64,000 bases of DNA, from assembly GCF_000192745.1 (NCBI RefSeq), contig NC_015259.1, forward strand, positions 1,007,001 through 1,071,000, in the 5' to 3' direction. Each line of letters begins with the position of its first letter. Within the stretch, counting starts at the first letter, position 1. The DNA comes from Polymorphum gilvum SL003B-26A1 (GTDB taxonomy: Bacteria; Pseudomonadota; Alphaproteobacteria; Rhizobiales; Stappiaceae). A program made the position numbers and the translations under genes. Below are positions 9,282 through 17,967 of this stretch, one piece after another. Below the pieces are notes generated by a model, which saw only the letters and a list, made by a program, of their open reading frames with translations, ran no database searches and was not told the origin of the DNA.

Positions 9282-9647
9282 ATGAAACAGTGTCTTGTCG
9301 TCGATGATTCCAGCGTGATCCGGAAGGTCGCCCGACGGATCCTGGAAGACATGCAGTTCCAGATCACCGAAGCGGAGGACGGGCAGCAGGCCCTGGACGC
9401 CTGCCGCAAGAGCATGCCGGATGCCATTTTGCTCGACTGGAACATGCCCGTCATGGACGGGCTCGAATTCCTGACCAGCTTGCGCCGCGAAGCCGGCGGG
9501 GAGAAGCCGATCGTCGTGTTCTGCACGACCGAGAACGATGTCGCGCATATCGCGCGCGCCATCCGTGCGGGGGCCAACGAATACATCATGAAACCCTTCG
9601 ATCGCGAGATCGTCGAAGCCAAGTTTCAGGAAGTCGGCCTGATCTGA
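9282..9647 (+). CDS. cheY: CheY-type single-domain response regulator
   Basis: The 121-residue product is a lone receiver domain: acidic pocket CLVVDDSSVIRKVARRI, phospho-Asp in AILLDWNMPVMDG, the switch residue near FCTTEND and the conserved lysine in EYIMKPFDR. It would carry the CheA signal to the flagellar switch or act as a phosphate sink. ATG 9282 begins directly with the first strand; GTG 9258 would add eight residues and cannot be excluded. It lies between cheW and cheB. Confidence 0.92.
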   Translation: MKQCLVVDDSSVIRKVARRILEDMQFQITEAEDGQQALDACRKSMPDAILLDWNMPVMDGLEFLTSLRREAGGEKPIVVFCTTENDVAHIARAIRAGANEYIMKPFDREIVEAKFQEVGLI

Positions 9648-9668
9648 GCCGTACAGTTGGATTGTGCC

Positions 9669-10886
9669 ATGGCCTTCGCTCAAACGAACTATACAACGGG
9701 CTCAACCCCGAACACCGATCCCATCCGGGTCATGGTCGTCGATGACGCGGTAGTCATTCGCGGATTGCTCGGCCGGTGGCTGGACGCCGATCCCGCCCTC
9801 GCCGTGGTGGCCTCGCACCGAAACGGCAAGCTGGCGGTCGACGACATCCTGCGCAGCGATCCGGACGTGGTCGTCCTCGACATCGAGATGCCGGAGATGG
9901 ACGGCCTGACGGCGCTGCCGCTGATGCTCGCCAAGAAGCGCGACCTGGTCGTCGTGATGGCGTCGACCCTGACCCGTCGCAACGCCGAGATCAGCCTCAA
10001 GGCGCTGTCGCTGGGCGCCGCCGACTATGTCCCCAAACCGGAAACCACTTCGGAAGTGACCACATCGGTCGACTTCCGGCGCGAACTGATCGACAAGGTC
10101 AAGGCCCTCGGCGAGCGCGCCCGCAGGCTGCGCGGTCGTGGTCGCGTGATGCGGGCCGAGACGAACGCCGGCCGCACGGCCTCCCTGGCGCCCGTCGGCG
10201 CGCTCGCGGCCCGCGCCGCGCCATCCGCGATGACCGCCCGCGCCGCAGCGCCGGAACCGGCGGCCAAGGGCGCGCTCAAGCTGCGGCCCTATTCCTCGGC
10301 GCGGCCGCGGATCCTGGCGATCGGCAGTTCGACCGGCGGTCCGCAGGCGTTGCAGCAGGTCATGCGCGACATCGGCACATCGATCGGCGAGATCCCGGTG
10401 GTCGTGACTCAGCACATGCCGCCGACGTTCACAGCGATCCTGGCCGAGCATCTCGGCAAGGCGGCGCTACGCCCGTCCAAGGAAGCGGAGACCGGCGACA
10501 CCCTCATGCCCGGACACATCTACGTCGCGCCGGGCGGCAAGCACATGATCCTGGAGAAGGATGCCGGAGCGGTGAAGGTGCGTCTGACCGACGACCCGCC
10601 CGTCAACTTCTGCAAGCCGGCCGTCGACCCGTTGTTCGACAGCGTGGCCAAGGTCTACGGGTCGGCGACCCTCGGCCTGATCCTGACCGGCATGGGCCAT
10701 GACGGAGCCAACGGCGTCAAGACGATCGCCGCCGGCGGCGGCAGCGTCATCACCCAGGACGAAGCCTCGAGCGTCGTGTGGGGCATGCCGGGCGCGGCCG
10801 CCAACACGGGCATGTGCAGCGACGTGCTGCCGCTCGCGGAAATCGGACCCAAGATCGTCCGCGTTTTGAAAGGGATGGTCCGATGA
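9669..10886 (+). CDS. cheB: CheB chemoreceptor glutamate methylesterase/deamidase
   Basis: This 405-residue two-domain enzyme removes methyl groups from chemoreceptors during adaptation. The N-terminal receiver (IRVMVVDDAVVIRGLLGRWL, phospho-Asp in VVVLDIEMPEMDG) is joined by an Ala/Arg-rich linker (about 150-205) to the catalytic domain. That domain has the Ser-His-Asp residues in AIGSSTGGPQAL, VTQHMPPTFT and LTGMGHDGANG. ATG 9669 is favoured over an in-frame TTG at 9657. The last bases overlap cheR (ATGA). Confidence 0.95.
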   Translation: MAFAQTNYTTGSTPNTDPIRVMVVDDAVVIRGLLGRWLDADPALAVVASHRNGKLAVDDILRSDPDVVVLDIEMPEMDGLTALPLMLAKKRDLVVVMASTLTRRNAEISLKALSLGAADYVPKPETTSEVTTSVDFRRELIDKVKALGERARRLRGRGRVMRAETNAGRTASLAPVGALAARAAPSAMTARAAAPEPAAKGALKLRPYSSARPRILAIGSSTGGPQALQQVMRDIGTSIGEIPVVVTQHMPPTFTAILAEHLGKAALRPSKEAETGDTLMPGHIYVAPGGKHMILEKDAGAVKVRLTDDPPVNFCKPAVDPLFDSVAKVYGSATLGLILTGMGHDGANGVKTIAAGGGSVITQDEASSVVWGMPGAAANTGMCSDVLPLAEIGPKIVRVLKGMVR

Positions 10887-11749
10887 CGCCGAGCGAGTAC
10901 GAGTTCCTCAAGAGGTTCCTGAAGGAGCGCTCCGGCCTGGTGCTGTCCGACGACAAGCAGTATCTCGTCGAAAGCCGCCTCGTGCCGGTGGCCCGAAAGA
11001 CCGGCATCGACACGCTGAGTGCGCTGGTGTCCGCGCTGCAGCGCGGCGGCAATGCCGCGCTGGCCAGCAACGTCGTGGAAGCGATGACGACCAACGAATC
11101 GTTCTTCTTCCGGGACAAGACGCCGTTCGAGCATTTCACCAACACGATGCTGCCGGCCATGCTGGATAAGCGATCCAAGACCCGCAGCTTCAAGATCTGG
11201 TGCGCCGCCGCATCGACGGGGCAGGAGCCCTATTCGCTGGGCATCTGCCTGAGGGAAGCGGGCGCGAAGGTCGCCGGATGGCGGGTGCGCATCCTGGGCA
11301 CCGACCTGTCGACGGAAGTGCTGGAAAAGGCCAAGGCCGGCATCTACAGCCAGTTCGAGGTCCAGCGCGGGCTGCCGATCCAGATGCTGTTGAAATATTT
11401 CACGCAGCAGGGCGACCTGTGGCAGATCAATCCGGACCTGCGCGCGATGATCGAGTGGCGCAAGCTGAACCTGCTGGAGAACTTCAGCCATCTCGGCGAG
11501 TTCGACATCGTGTTCTGCCGCAACGTGCTGATCTATTTCGATCAGCAGACCAAGATCGACATCCTGCAGCGGATCGCCAAGCTGATGCCCGAGGACGGCT
11601 TTCTGGTGCTCGGGGCGGCGGAAACCGTGGTCGGCCTGACCGACGCGTTCCAGCCCGTGCCGGGGCAGCGCGGTCTGTACCAACCCAAGCAGCCTGCGGC
11701 GCGGGCAGTGCCCCGGTACGCCGTCGCCGGTGGATTGACTGGCGTCTAG
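10883..11749 (+). CDS. cheR: CheR chemoreceptor methyltransferase
   Basis: The 288-residue SAM-dependent enzyme methylates receptor glutamates, opposing CheB. It has the N-terminal helical CheR domain (YEFLKRFLKERSGLVL) and the methyltransferase core: TTNESFFFRD, the SAM loop IWCAAASTGQEPYSLG, ILGTDLSTEVLEKAKAG and the FCRNVLIYFD motif. ATG 10883 overlaps the cheB stop, so the two opposing enzymes are translationally coupled. It is the last gene of the che operon, and a hairpin follows about 30 bp downstream. Confidence 0.95.
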   Translation: MTPSEYEFLKRFLKERSGLVLSDDKQYLVESRLVPVARKTGIDTLSALVSALQRGGNAALASNVVEAMTTNESFFFRDKTPFEHFTNTMLPAMLDKRSKTRSFKIWCAAASTGQEPYSLGICLREAGAKVAGWRVRILGTDLSTEVLEKAKAGIYSQFEVQRGLPIQMLLKYFTQQGDLWQINPDLRAMIEWRKLNLLENFSHLGEFDIVFCRNVLIYFDQQTKIDILQRIAKLMPEDGFLVLGAAETVVGLTDAFQPVPGQRGLYQPKQPAARAVPRYAVAGGLTGV

Positions 11750-11778
11750 GGCGTTCCGGACGCGAAATTTCGCTCCAC

Positions 11779-11813
11779 GGCCGGTCGGGATCATTCGATC
11801 CCGGCCGGTCTTT
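11779..11813 (+). terminator. Terminator hairpin after the che operon
   Basis: A 14-bp stem (11779-11792 with 11797-11810, two G-T wobbles) closes an ATTC tetraloop and is followed by only three T residues. Its place 29 bp after the cheR stop supports a transcription end. The short T run makes it a weak intrinsic terminator. Confidence 0.65.
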
Positions 11814-11977
11814 GCGTTGCAAAGACCGGCATCGGTTCTCCGCCACTCAAGAAATCGTGAACCGCTATCCGAATTCAGCACCCGTTTTTGCTGGAGGATG
11901 CCTCGCCGTGCCCCAGATTAGGCCTGAGCCGGCATGCGCCGGCGCCAGATCTGTCAGAGCGAAATGGGGAGAAGACC

Positions 11978-12955
11978 ATGTCAGGGTTTGAAGTCCAACT
12001 CTCGCGCCGTGCGGCGCTGCTGGGCGCCGGCGGCGCCGTGCTGGCCGGATCGATGGCCGGATCCGGAGCCCTGCCGGCATTTGCCGCCGCGGACATAAAG
12101 GGACCGATGTTCTCGCCCGTCGCCCGCTTCACGCTGGGTGGCTTCGAAGTGACGACACTGCTGGACGGCGCGGTGACCGCCGACGAGCCGCAGAAGACCT
12201 TCGGCATGAACGCCTCCGTCGAGGCGTTCGGTGCGGCATCGGCCGAAAACCATCTGCCGATCGACAGGATGAAGATGTTCTTCACGCCGAGCGTGGTGAA
12301 CACCGGCAGCGAACTGATCCTGTTCGATACAGGCGTCGGCGAGGGCGGACGGCCGGGGCGCGGCAACATGCGCGCCGCGCTCGCAAGCGCCGGCTACTCG
12401 CCGGAACAGATCGATGTCGTGGTGCTGACCCACATGCACCCGGACCACATCGGCGGCCTGCTGGAGGGCGGCGCGCCGGCCTTCCCCAATGCCCGGTATG
12501 TCGCCGGACAGAAGGAATACGATTTCTGGGCCGCCCAGGATCCGGAAGCGAACGGCGCGGCAAAGCTGTTCGCCGCAAATGTGAAGCCGTTCGCCGACAA
12601 GATGACGTTCGTCTCCGACGGCGGTTCGGTAGCGTCGGGGGTGACTGCGATGGAGGCCTTCGGTCATACTCCAGGTCACATGGTCTTCCATCTGGAATCG
12701 GACGGCCAGCGGCTCCTGGTGACGGCCGACACTGCCAACCACTACGTTTGGTCTCTGGCCTATCCGGACTGGGAGGTGCGCTTCGACATGGACAAGGAAG
12801 CCGCCGCCGCGGCACGCCGGAACGTCTTCGGCATGATCGCGGCCGACCGGATTCCGTTCGTCGGCTATCACATGCCGTTCCCGGCGCTCGGTTTCGTCGA
12901 GACGAAAGGCGACGGCTTCCGCTACGTTCCGGCGAGCTATCAACTGAGCCTGTGA
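11978..12955 (+). CDS. Exported metallo-beta-lactamase-fold hydrolase
   Basis: The 325-residue protein starts with a Tat-like signal (SRRAALLGAGGAVLAG, then an AFA-type cleavage region near residue 35). It continues as an MBL-fold hydrolase with the metal-binding motif THMHPDHIGG (HxHxDH), a later His in FGHTPGH and an Asp in VTADTANHY, so a two-metal centre is likely. Substrates of this quorum-lactonase/glyoxalase-like group vary widely and cannot be read from sequence. ATG 11978 follows GGGGAGAAGACC. It is a single gene between two terminators. Confidence 0.85.
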   Translation: MSGFEVQLSRRAALLGAGGAVLAGSMAGSGALPAFAAADIKGPMFSPVARFTLGGFEVTTLLDGAVTADEPQKTFGMNASVEAFGAASAENHLPIDRMKMFFTPSVVNTGSELILFDTGVGEGGRPGRGNMRAALASAGYSPEQIDVVVLTHMHPDHIGGLLEGGAPAFPNARYVAGQKEYDFWAAQDPEANGAAKLFAANVKPFADKMTFVSDGGSVASGVTAMEAFGHTPGHMVFHLESDGQRLLVTADTANHYVWSLAYPDWEVRFDMDKEAAAAARRNVFGMIAADRIPFVGYHMPFPALGFVETKGDGFRYVPASYQLSL

Positions 12956-13024
12956 CCTGCGACTCCGGGGCAGGGGACGTCCCGCCGGGGCACCCTTGCC
13001 CGCGGCCGTCGCAGCCGACCAAGC

Positions 13025-13051
13025 AAAAACCCCGCCGGTGAGCCGGCGGGG
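13025..13051 (-). terminator. Intrinsic terminator of ctrA
   Basis: A perfect 9-bp GC stem (13030-13038 with 13043-13051) with a 4-base loop is followed, reading the minus strand, by five U residues (13029-13025). It lies about 37 bp past the ctrA stop. Confidence 0.85.
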
Positions 13052-13087
13052 GACATATCGGTCGACCTCAGGGACGGTCAGCGCCGG

Positions 13088-13780
13088 TCAGGCAGCGGCT
13101 TCCATGTCCGGCTCGCGCAGCACGTAGCCGCGACCCCAGACGGTCTCGATGTAGTTCTTGCCCGAGGTGGCGGCGGCCAGCTTCTTGCGCAGCTTGCAGA
13201 TGAAGACGTCGATGATCTTCAGTTCCGGCTCGTCCATGCCGCCGTAGAGGTGGTTCAGGAACATTTCCTTGGTGAGCGTCGTGCCCTTGCGGAGCGAAAG
13301 CAGCTCCAACATCTGGTACTCCTTGCCGGTCAGGTGCACGCGCTGGCCGCCGACCTCGACGGTCTTGGTGTCCAGGTTGACCCGCAGGTCGCCGGTGACG
13401 ATCACCGACTGGGCATGGCCCTTGGAACGGCGCACGATGGCGTGGATGCGGGCGACCAGTTCGTCCTTGTGGAACGGCTTGGTCATGTAGTCGTCGGCGC
13501 CGAAGCCGAGGCCGCGCACCTTGTCCTCGATGCCGGCGAGGCCGGAGAGGATCAGGATCGGCGTCTTCACCTTGGACACGCGCAATGTGCGCAGAACCTC
13601 GTAACCGGACATGTCCGGGAGGTTCAGATCCAGCATGATGATATCGTAGTCGTAGAGTTTGCCGAGGTCGATTCCTTCCTCGCCAAGATCCGTCGTGTAG
13701 ACGTTGAAATTCTCGGACTTGAGCATCAGCTCGATGCTCTGCGCGGTGGCGCTATCGTCCTCAATCAACAACACACGCAT
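13088..13780 (-). CDS. ctrA: CtrA cell-cycle master response regulator
   Basis: This 230-residue OmpR-type regulator has an N-terminal receiver ([20 protein letters not shown]) with the acceptor Asp51 in [15 protein letters not shown], exactly as in Caulobacter CtrA. The C-terminal winged helix reads [30 protein letters not shown] and [11 protein letters not shown]. The protein ends in alanines, consistent with ClpXP-dependent turnover of family members. It controls flagellar, chemotaxis and division genes and is phosphorylated through ChpT, encoded 8 kb away. ATG 13780 is the canonical start; the upstream in-frame extension is not conserved in the family. Confidence 0.96.
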   Translation of the reverse strand: MRVLLIEDDSATAQSIELMLKSENFNVYTTDLGEEGIDLGKLYDYDIIMLDLNLPDMSGYEVLRTLRVSKVKTPILILSGLAGIEDKVRGLGFGADDYMTKPFHKDELVARIHAIVRRSKGHAQSVIVTGDLRVNLDTKTVEVGGQRVHLTGKEYQMLELLSLRKGTTLTKEMFLNHLYGGMDEPELKIIDVFICKLRKKLAAATSGKNYIETVWGRGYVLREPDMEAAA

Positions 13781-14150
13781 GCCAATCCCCTTGTGCTGCC
13801 TATCCTGGGCAAGTCGCAACGGCTTTGTCGGCGCCGGCTACGAAGGACTGCTGTTAACCCCGACTCAAAGCTAATGTCCAATGGTTAACAAATTCTGATT
13901 CGTAGCAGCAAGCGCCATGAAAACGAATCTGTGAAAAACCGGTCAAGAGGCTGAGATCTCTAAAAAAACGTGAGATCCAACCACTTCATGTTTCACTTTA
14001 AGAAACCGGCACAGCCGATCCCCACGGACTCGTTTTCACCAAGCCGTCGGCCCTGAAATGGCTTTCGCCTCTCAACGCTTCGTTCATTAACATTAAGCAG
14101 AGACGTAAACGATCGGTTACCATCGGGCGGCTGAATTGAGGAGATGTCGC
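13781..14150. promoter_or_regulatory. Divergent ctrA-fliI control region with GANTC methylation sites
   Basis: This 370-bp gene-free, AT-rich stretch separates ctrA (minus) from fliI (plus). Three GANTC sites, the recognition sequence of the cell-cycle DNA methyltransferase CcrM, lie within 69 bp: GACTC 13862-13866, GATTC 13897-13901 and GAATC 13926-13930. GTTAAC-type half sites resembling the CtrA box (TTAA-N7-TTAA) occur near 13853 and 13884, and TTAACATTAA occurs near 14088. The half sites suggest CtrA autoregulation and control of the flagellar genes, but no perfect CtrA box was seen. Confidence 0.55.
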
Positions 14151-15476
14151 TTGAAAGCGCTCTTTGCGGAAATCGAATCGCTTCTGCCGACCCAGATCTA
14201 CGGCCGCGTCGTGGCCGTCCAGGGGCTTCTGGTCGAGATCGCGGGGCCCATTCACGAGATGAGCGTCGGCTCGCGCCTGACCATCGACATCGGCGACGGC
14301 GTCACGCCGGTCTCGGCCGAGGTGGTCGGATTTCGCGACGGGCACGCGCTGTGCATGCCGTTTGCAGGGCTTGAAGGCGTGCGCATGGGCTGCAAGGCGG
14401 TGATCGCCGCGCGCGAGAGCGTCGTGCATCCCGCCAATGCCTGGCTCGGCCGGGTGATCAACGCGATGGGCGAGCCGATCGACGGCAAGGGCGCGCTGCC
14501 GGGCGGAGAGACGCCGCGGCGCCTGCGCTCGGCGCCGCCGCCGGCTTCCGAGCGGGCGCGGGTCGGGCCGCCGCTCGATCTCGGCGTGCGCGCGCTCAAC
14601 ACCTTCGTGACCTGCTGCGAGGGCCAGCGCATGGGCATCTTCGCCGGCTCGGGCGTCGGCAAGTCCGTTCTCATGTCGATGCTGGCGCGCAACACCGACT
14701 GCGACGTTGCCGTCATCGGGCTGATCGGCGAGCGCGGCCGCGAGGTGCAGGAGTTCATCGAGGACGATCTGGGCGAGGCGGGCCTCGCCCGCTCCGTCGT
14801 CGTGGTGGCGACGTCCGACGAGAGCGTGCTGATGCGCCGCCAGGCGGCCTATCTGGCGATGACCGTGGCGGAGCACTTCCGCGACGAGGGCGCCAAGGTC
14901 CTGTGCATGATGGATTCGGTGACGCGCTTTGCCATGGCGCAGCGCGAGATCGGACTGTCGATCGGCGAACCGCCGACCTCGAAGGGCTACACGCCGACGG
15001 TATTCACCGAACTGCCGCGCCTGCTCGAGCGCGCCGGGCCGGGCCGGGTCGGCTCTGGCTCGATCACCGGCCTGTTCACGGTTCTGGTGGAGGGCGACAA
15101 CCATAACGAGCCGGTCGCCGACGCCGTGCGCGGCATCCTCGACGGCCATGTGGTGATGGAGCGCTCGATCGCCGAGCGCGGTCGCTATCCGGCCATCAAC
15201 GTGCTCAAGTCGGTCTCGCGCACCATGCCGCGCTGCGTGCCCGAACCGCTCGTGCCGGTGCTGCGCAAGGCACGCCAGTTGATGGCGACCTTCTCGGACA
15301 TGGAGGAACTGATCCGGCTCGGTGCCTACCGGCGCGGTTCGGATCCGGTCGTCGACGAGGCGATCGCCCGCCACGACGCGCTGGAAGGCTTTTTGAGCCA
15401 GACCAAGGACGAGGCGACGGCGCTGGAAGAGGGGTATTTGCGGCTCGCCAACCTTTTGGAAATGACTCCGGCGTAA
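14151..15476 (+). CDS. fliI: Flagellar type III export ATPase FliI
   Basis: The 441-residue ATPase energises export of flagellar proteins. The N-terminal beta-barrel region ([20 protein letters not shown]) precedes the F1-like catalytic domain with Walker [15 protein letters not shown], Walker [14 protein letters not shown], and the downstream [18 protein letters not shown] and [20 protein letters not shown] motifs. The start is TTG 14151 giving [10 protein letters not shown]; a TTGAGGAG ribosome-binding site sits about 7 bases upstream. It is followed by fliJ 28 bp later and is divergent from ctrA. Confidence 0.94.
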   Translation: MKALFAEIESLLPTQIYGRVVAVQGLLVEIAGPIHEMSVGSRLTIDIGDGVTPVSAEVVGFRDGHALCMPFAGLEGVRMGCKAVIAARESVVHPANAWLGRVINAMGEPIDGKGALPGGETPRRLRSAPPPASERARVGPPLDLGVRALNTFVTCCEGQRMGIFAGSGVGKSVLMSMLARNTDCDVAVIGLIGERGREVQEFIEDDLGEAGLARSVVVVATSDESVLMRRQAAYLAMTVAEHFRDEGAKVLCMMDSVTRFAMAQREIGLSIGEPPTSKGYTPTVFTELPRLLERAGPGRVGSGSITGLFTVLVEGDNHNEPVADAVRGILDGHVVMERSIAERGRYPAINVLKSVSRTMPRCVPEPLVPVLRKARQLMATFSDMEELIRLGAYRRGSDPVVDEAIARHDALEGFLSQTKDEATALEEGYLRLANLLEMTPA

Positions 15477-15504
15477 TCTGGGAGCGTTAGGGGAGTAACG
15501 AGTA

Positions 15505-15912
15505 ATGAAGTCCCGAGACAGCCTCATTCGCCTGAAGCGTTTCCAGGTTGACGAGAAGCGGCGCCAGGTGACGCAGATCGAAGCCATGATCGCCGAGTTC
15601 AACCGCATGGCGGACGAACTCGACGACCAGATCCGCTCCGAGCAGGAGCGCGTCGGCATCACCGACGTGACTCACTTCGCCTATCCGACCTATGCCAAGG
15701 CTGCGGCGACGCGGCGCGACAACCTTCGGAATTCTGCCCTCGAGCTGAACGAGCAGCTCGAACGCGCCCGCGACGACCTGAGCGAAGCCATCGAGGAACT
15801 GAAGAAGTTCGAGCAGCTCGAGGAACGCGATCAGCAGCGCGAGCGCGACAGCCTCGACCAGGCGGAGCAGGACCAACTCGACGAGGTCGCCGGCCGGATG
15901 CGCGCGCGCTGA
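15505..15912 (+). CDS. fliJ: Flagellar export chaperone/stalk protein FliJ
   Basis: The 135-residue product is almost entirely a charged alpha-helical coiled coil (KRFQVDEKRRQVTQIEAMI through LEERDQQRERDSLDQAEQ), as expected of FliJ, the stalk in the FliI hexamer. Position immediately after fliI is the normal flagellar arrangement. Sequence conservation of FliJ is low, so the call depends on fold and context together. Confidence 0.88.
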   Translation: MKSRDSLIRLKRFQVDEKRRQVTQIEAMIAEFNRMADELDDQIRSEQERVGITDVTHFAYPTYAKAAATRRDNLRNSALELNEQLERARDDLSEAIEELKKFEQLEERDQQRERDSLDQAEQDQLDEVAGRMRAR

Positions 15913-16133
15913 CCGCAGCCCGATGCGCGGCCCGGCCTGTCGGCCGGCTGCGCGGATCGATCCCGATCGTCTTCAAGACCATCTGATCCGACCCTTGACG
16001 CCCGAAGGGCGCCTGATCCGGAGCCTTGCCGGGCTCTGGCAATCCGACCCGTTCTGGCCGATAGTGCGGTGTCGTCCTTCCGGCCGGGCGCCCTGCGGCA
16101 CGCGGCCTCCACTCGTCTGGCTGCCGCCTGCCC

Positions 16134-16574
16134 GTGATCCTGCGCCTCGCCACCGCCCTGCTGCTGCCCGTCGCGACCTTCTGCTTCGCGCTCGGGATCA
16201 CGCAGCCGATGATCCGCATGGAGCGGCTGTATTTTCTCGAGGACCGGCCGTCGCTGCTGGAGATGGTCGAGGGACTATGGACCAAGGGCGACCATGTCAT
16301 CGCGGTTGCCGTCGCGCTGTTCTCCGTCGGCCTTCCCGCGGTCAAGCTATGCCTGATCCACGTCGCGGCTCTGACCGGCGGCAAGGCGCGCTCGCTCGCC
16401 CTGCTCGGCGCGGTCAGCAAATGGTCGATGATGGACGTGATGCTGGTCGCGCTGGTGCTGTTCGCGGCCAAGACCAGCGGTCTGGCCAAGGCGAGCGTTT
16501 TGCCCGGGTTGTGGTTCTATGCTGCGGCGACCCTGACGACCGCCCTTGCCGCGATGCTGTGCCGGCGGGACTAG
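16134..16574 (+). CDS. PqiA-like integral membrane protein
   Basis: This 146-residue protein has four predicted transmembrane helices and a PqiA-domain pattern (ALGITQPMIRMERLYFLED, then VAVALFSVGLPAVKLCLIHV and SKWSMMDVMLVALVL). PqiA-type proteins work with MCE-domain partners in envelope lipid transport or stress. This one is a single short unit with no MCE gene beside it. The start is GTG 16134; the 220 bp before it contain only short GC hairpins and no clear gene. Its stop overlaps that of the convergent DUF2336 gene in a shared CTAG. Confidence 0.75.
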   Translation: MILRLATALLLPVATFCFALGITQPMIRMERLYFLEDRPSLLEMVEGLWTKGDHVIAVAVALFSVGLPAVKLCLIHVAALTGGKARSLALLGAVSKWSMMDVMLVALVLFAAKTSGLAKASVLPGLWFYAAATLTTALAAMLCRRD

Positions 16575-17650
16575 GCGGATAGGCGCGGTGCGGCCGGTCG
16601 GCGGCGGGCGAAGACGGGGTCCGTTCGGCGCGTCCCGCGCCCGGGCGTCAGCGCCTCGTATTTCTCGATCAGGCTGTCGGCCTGCGATTCCGGGATGCGC
16701 AGATTCTTGCAGCGGGCCCGAACCAGCGCCGCGAAGGTCTCCGGCTTGAGGCCGACGTTGCGGGCGAAGCCGACGATCTTGTCCGAATCGCCGCCGAACA
16801 CCGCGTTGCGGACATGGGCTTTCTGCGTGCGCGTGGCGCTGGCCAGCAGGTCGGCGGCATGCAGCAGCCGGTTGTCCTCCAGCAGCACCAGCATGAGTTC
16901 GTCGAGGGTAGTCTCCTCCGCCTGCACGAACTGCCACAGCTTGGTGGCGTCGGAGGTGTCGAGGCTCGGCCCTAGCCGGCGGCGCAGGGCCTTGCGTGCT
17001 GCGATGGCGTCGAGTTCCTCTCCCGAGATGCGTCCTGAGGCGACGGCCTCGAGGCGCGCTCTAGTCCTCGGGTTGACGTGCGGGATCAACCAGGCGCAGA
17101 TCGCCGGGGTCAGGTCCCGCCGTGTGGTGATGTCCTCGCGCAGGACGGCATCCTTGACCGCCTGGCGGGCGAGGTTGCGCATGGCGCCCTCGGACAGTTG
17201 GATCTTGCGGTTGCCGGCGATCGTCCGCCACACCGTGGTGCGGCCGCGCCGGACCAGGGTATCCGAAACCGGCGGCGTGAGATCCTCCCGGCGGGCGAGG
17301 ACAGCGAGGTGACTCTCGTCGAGACGGCGGGCCAGTTCAAGCAGCTGCTCTTCGCCAAGGGCCTGGGATTTCTCAAGCACAGGCCGTGCCACGGCGATGA
17401 CGTCGCCGGCCAGTTGCAGGGCGACGGCGGAGGGCATGTCCTTGCACGGCGCGATGCGACGCGACAGGGCGGCGCGGTGCTCGACGCTGGTGCACTGGAG
17501 CAGGCGTAGGAGGATGTCGCCGAACAGCCTCAATTCGGCCTCGGAATGCTTGCCAACGCCCTTCAGGAACACGTCGGCGATGCTCTGCATCAAGGCGCCC
17601 CGAGCGTCGGTCGACGACTGTCGCGCAAGATCGATGAGACTGTCCAGCAT
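16571..17650 (-). CDS. DUF2336 protein
   Basis: The 359-residue protein is all-helical, with repeated short helix pairs (DSLIDLARQSSTDARGALMQ, SVEHRAALSRRIAPCKDMP, VAVARPVLEKSQALGEEQLL). This matches the alphaproteobacterial DUF2336 family, whose HEAT-like fold has no firmly assigned role. There is no signal peptide or membrane segment, so it is probably cytoplasmic. ATG 17650 lies within an unusual inverted repeat described separately. Confidence 0.75.
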   Translation of the reverse strand: MLDSLIDLARQSSTDARGALMQSIADVFLKGVGKHSEAELRLFGDILLRLLQCTSVEHRAALSRRIAPCKDMPSAVALQLAGDVIAVARPVLEKSQALGEEQLLELARRLDESHLAVLARREDLTPPVSDTLVRRGRTTVWRTIAGNRKIQLSEGAMRNLARQAVKDAVLREDITTRRDLTPAICAWLIPHVNPRTRARLEAVASGRISGEELDAIAARKALRRRLGPSLDTSDATKLWQFVQAEETTLDELMLVLLEDNRLLHAADLLASATRTQKAHVRNAVFGGDSDKIVGFARNVGLKPETFAALVRARCKNLRIPESQADSLIEKYEALTPGRGTRRTDPVFARRRPAAPRLSA

Positions 17651-17967
17651 GTTCCCTACCTCAGGCCACCGCCGATGTTAGAACTGCCTAGGTTAGGATA
17701 GCGTTAGGGAACATGGTGAACTGCCATTAACCGGACCATCGGGCCGGCTTGGCCCGTCGCGCGGCGGACAGTGCGGAACCGGACCGCGACGCTGGTGTTC
17801 TCCTTGCGGGCAGGCTCGCCTTTTCCTTCGCTTCCCTCCCGTGGCCTTGCTGCCGGTAGGGCGTTCGCCCACAAACGAACCGTGGTGGGCTGGGCACATG
17901 TGCCAAACCGGCCTATCTCTGCTATTTCACAGAACGATCACACAGCCGACCGTCTGGATCCGTCCGC
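17651..17967. promoter_or_regulatory. Divergent intergenic region between the DUF2336 gene and the MscS-type gene
   Basis: 317 bp without a gene. At the left it holds CATGTTCCCTA (17648-17658) and the inverted copy TAGGGAACATG (17705-17715), plus three GTTAG motifs at 17677, 17692 and 17703. The remainder, leading to the mechanosensitive channel gene, shows no recognisable promoter or structured element. Confidence 0.4.

Noticed and set aside
15923-16582. 219-codon open frame overlapping the PqiA-like gene in another frame
   Set aside because: It is Arg/Pro/Gly-rich, as expected of an out-of-frame reading of GC-rich DNA, whereas the PqiA-like frame gives ordered membrane helices.
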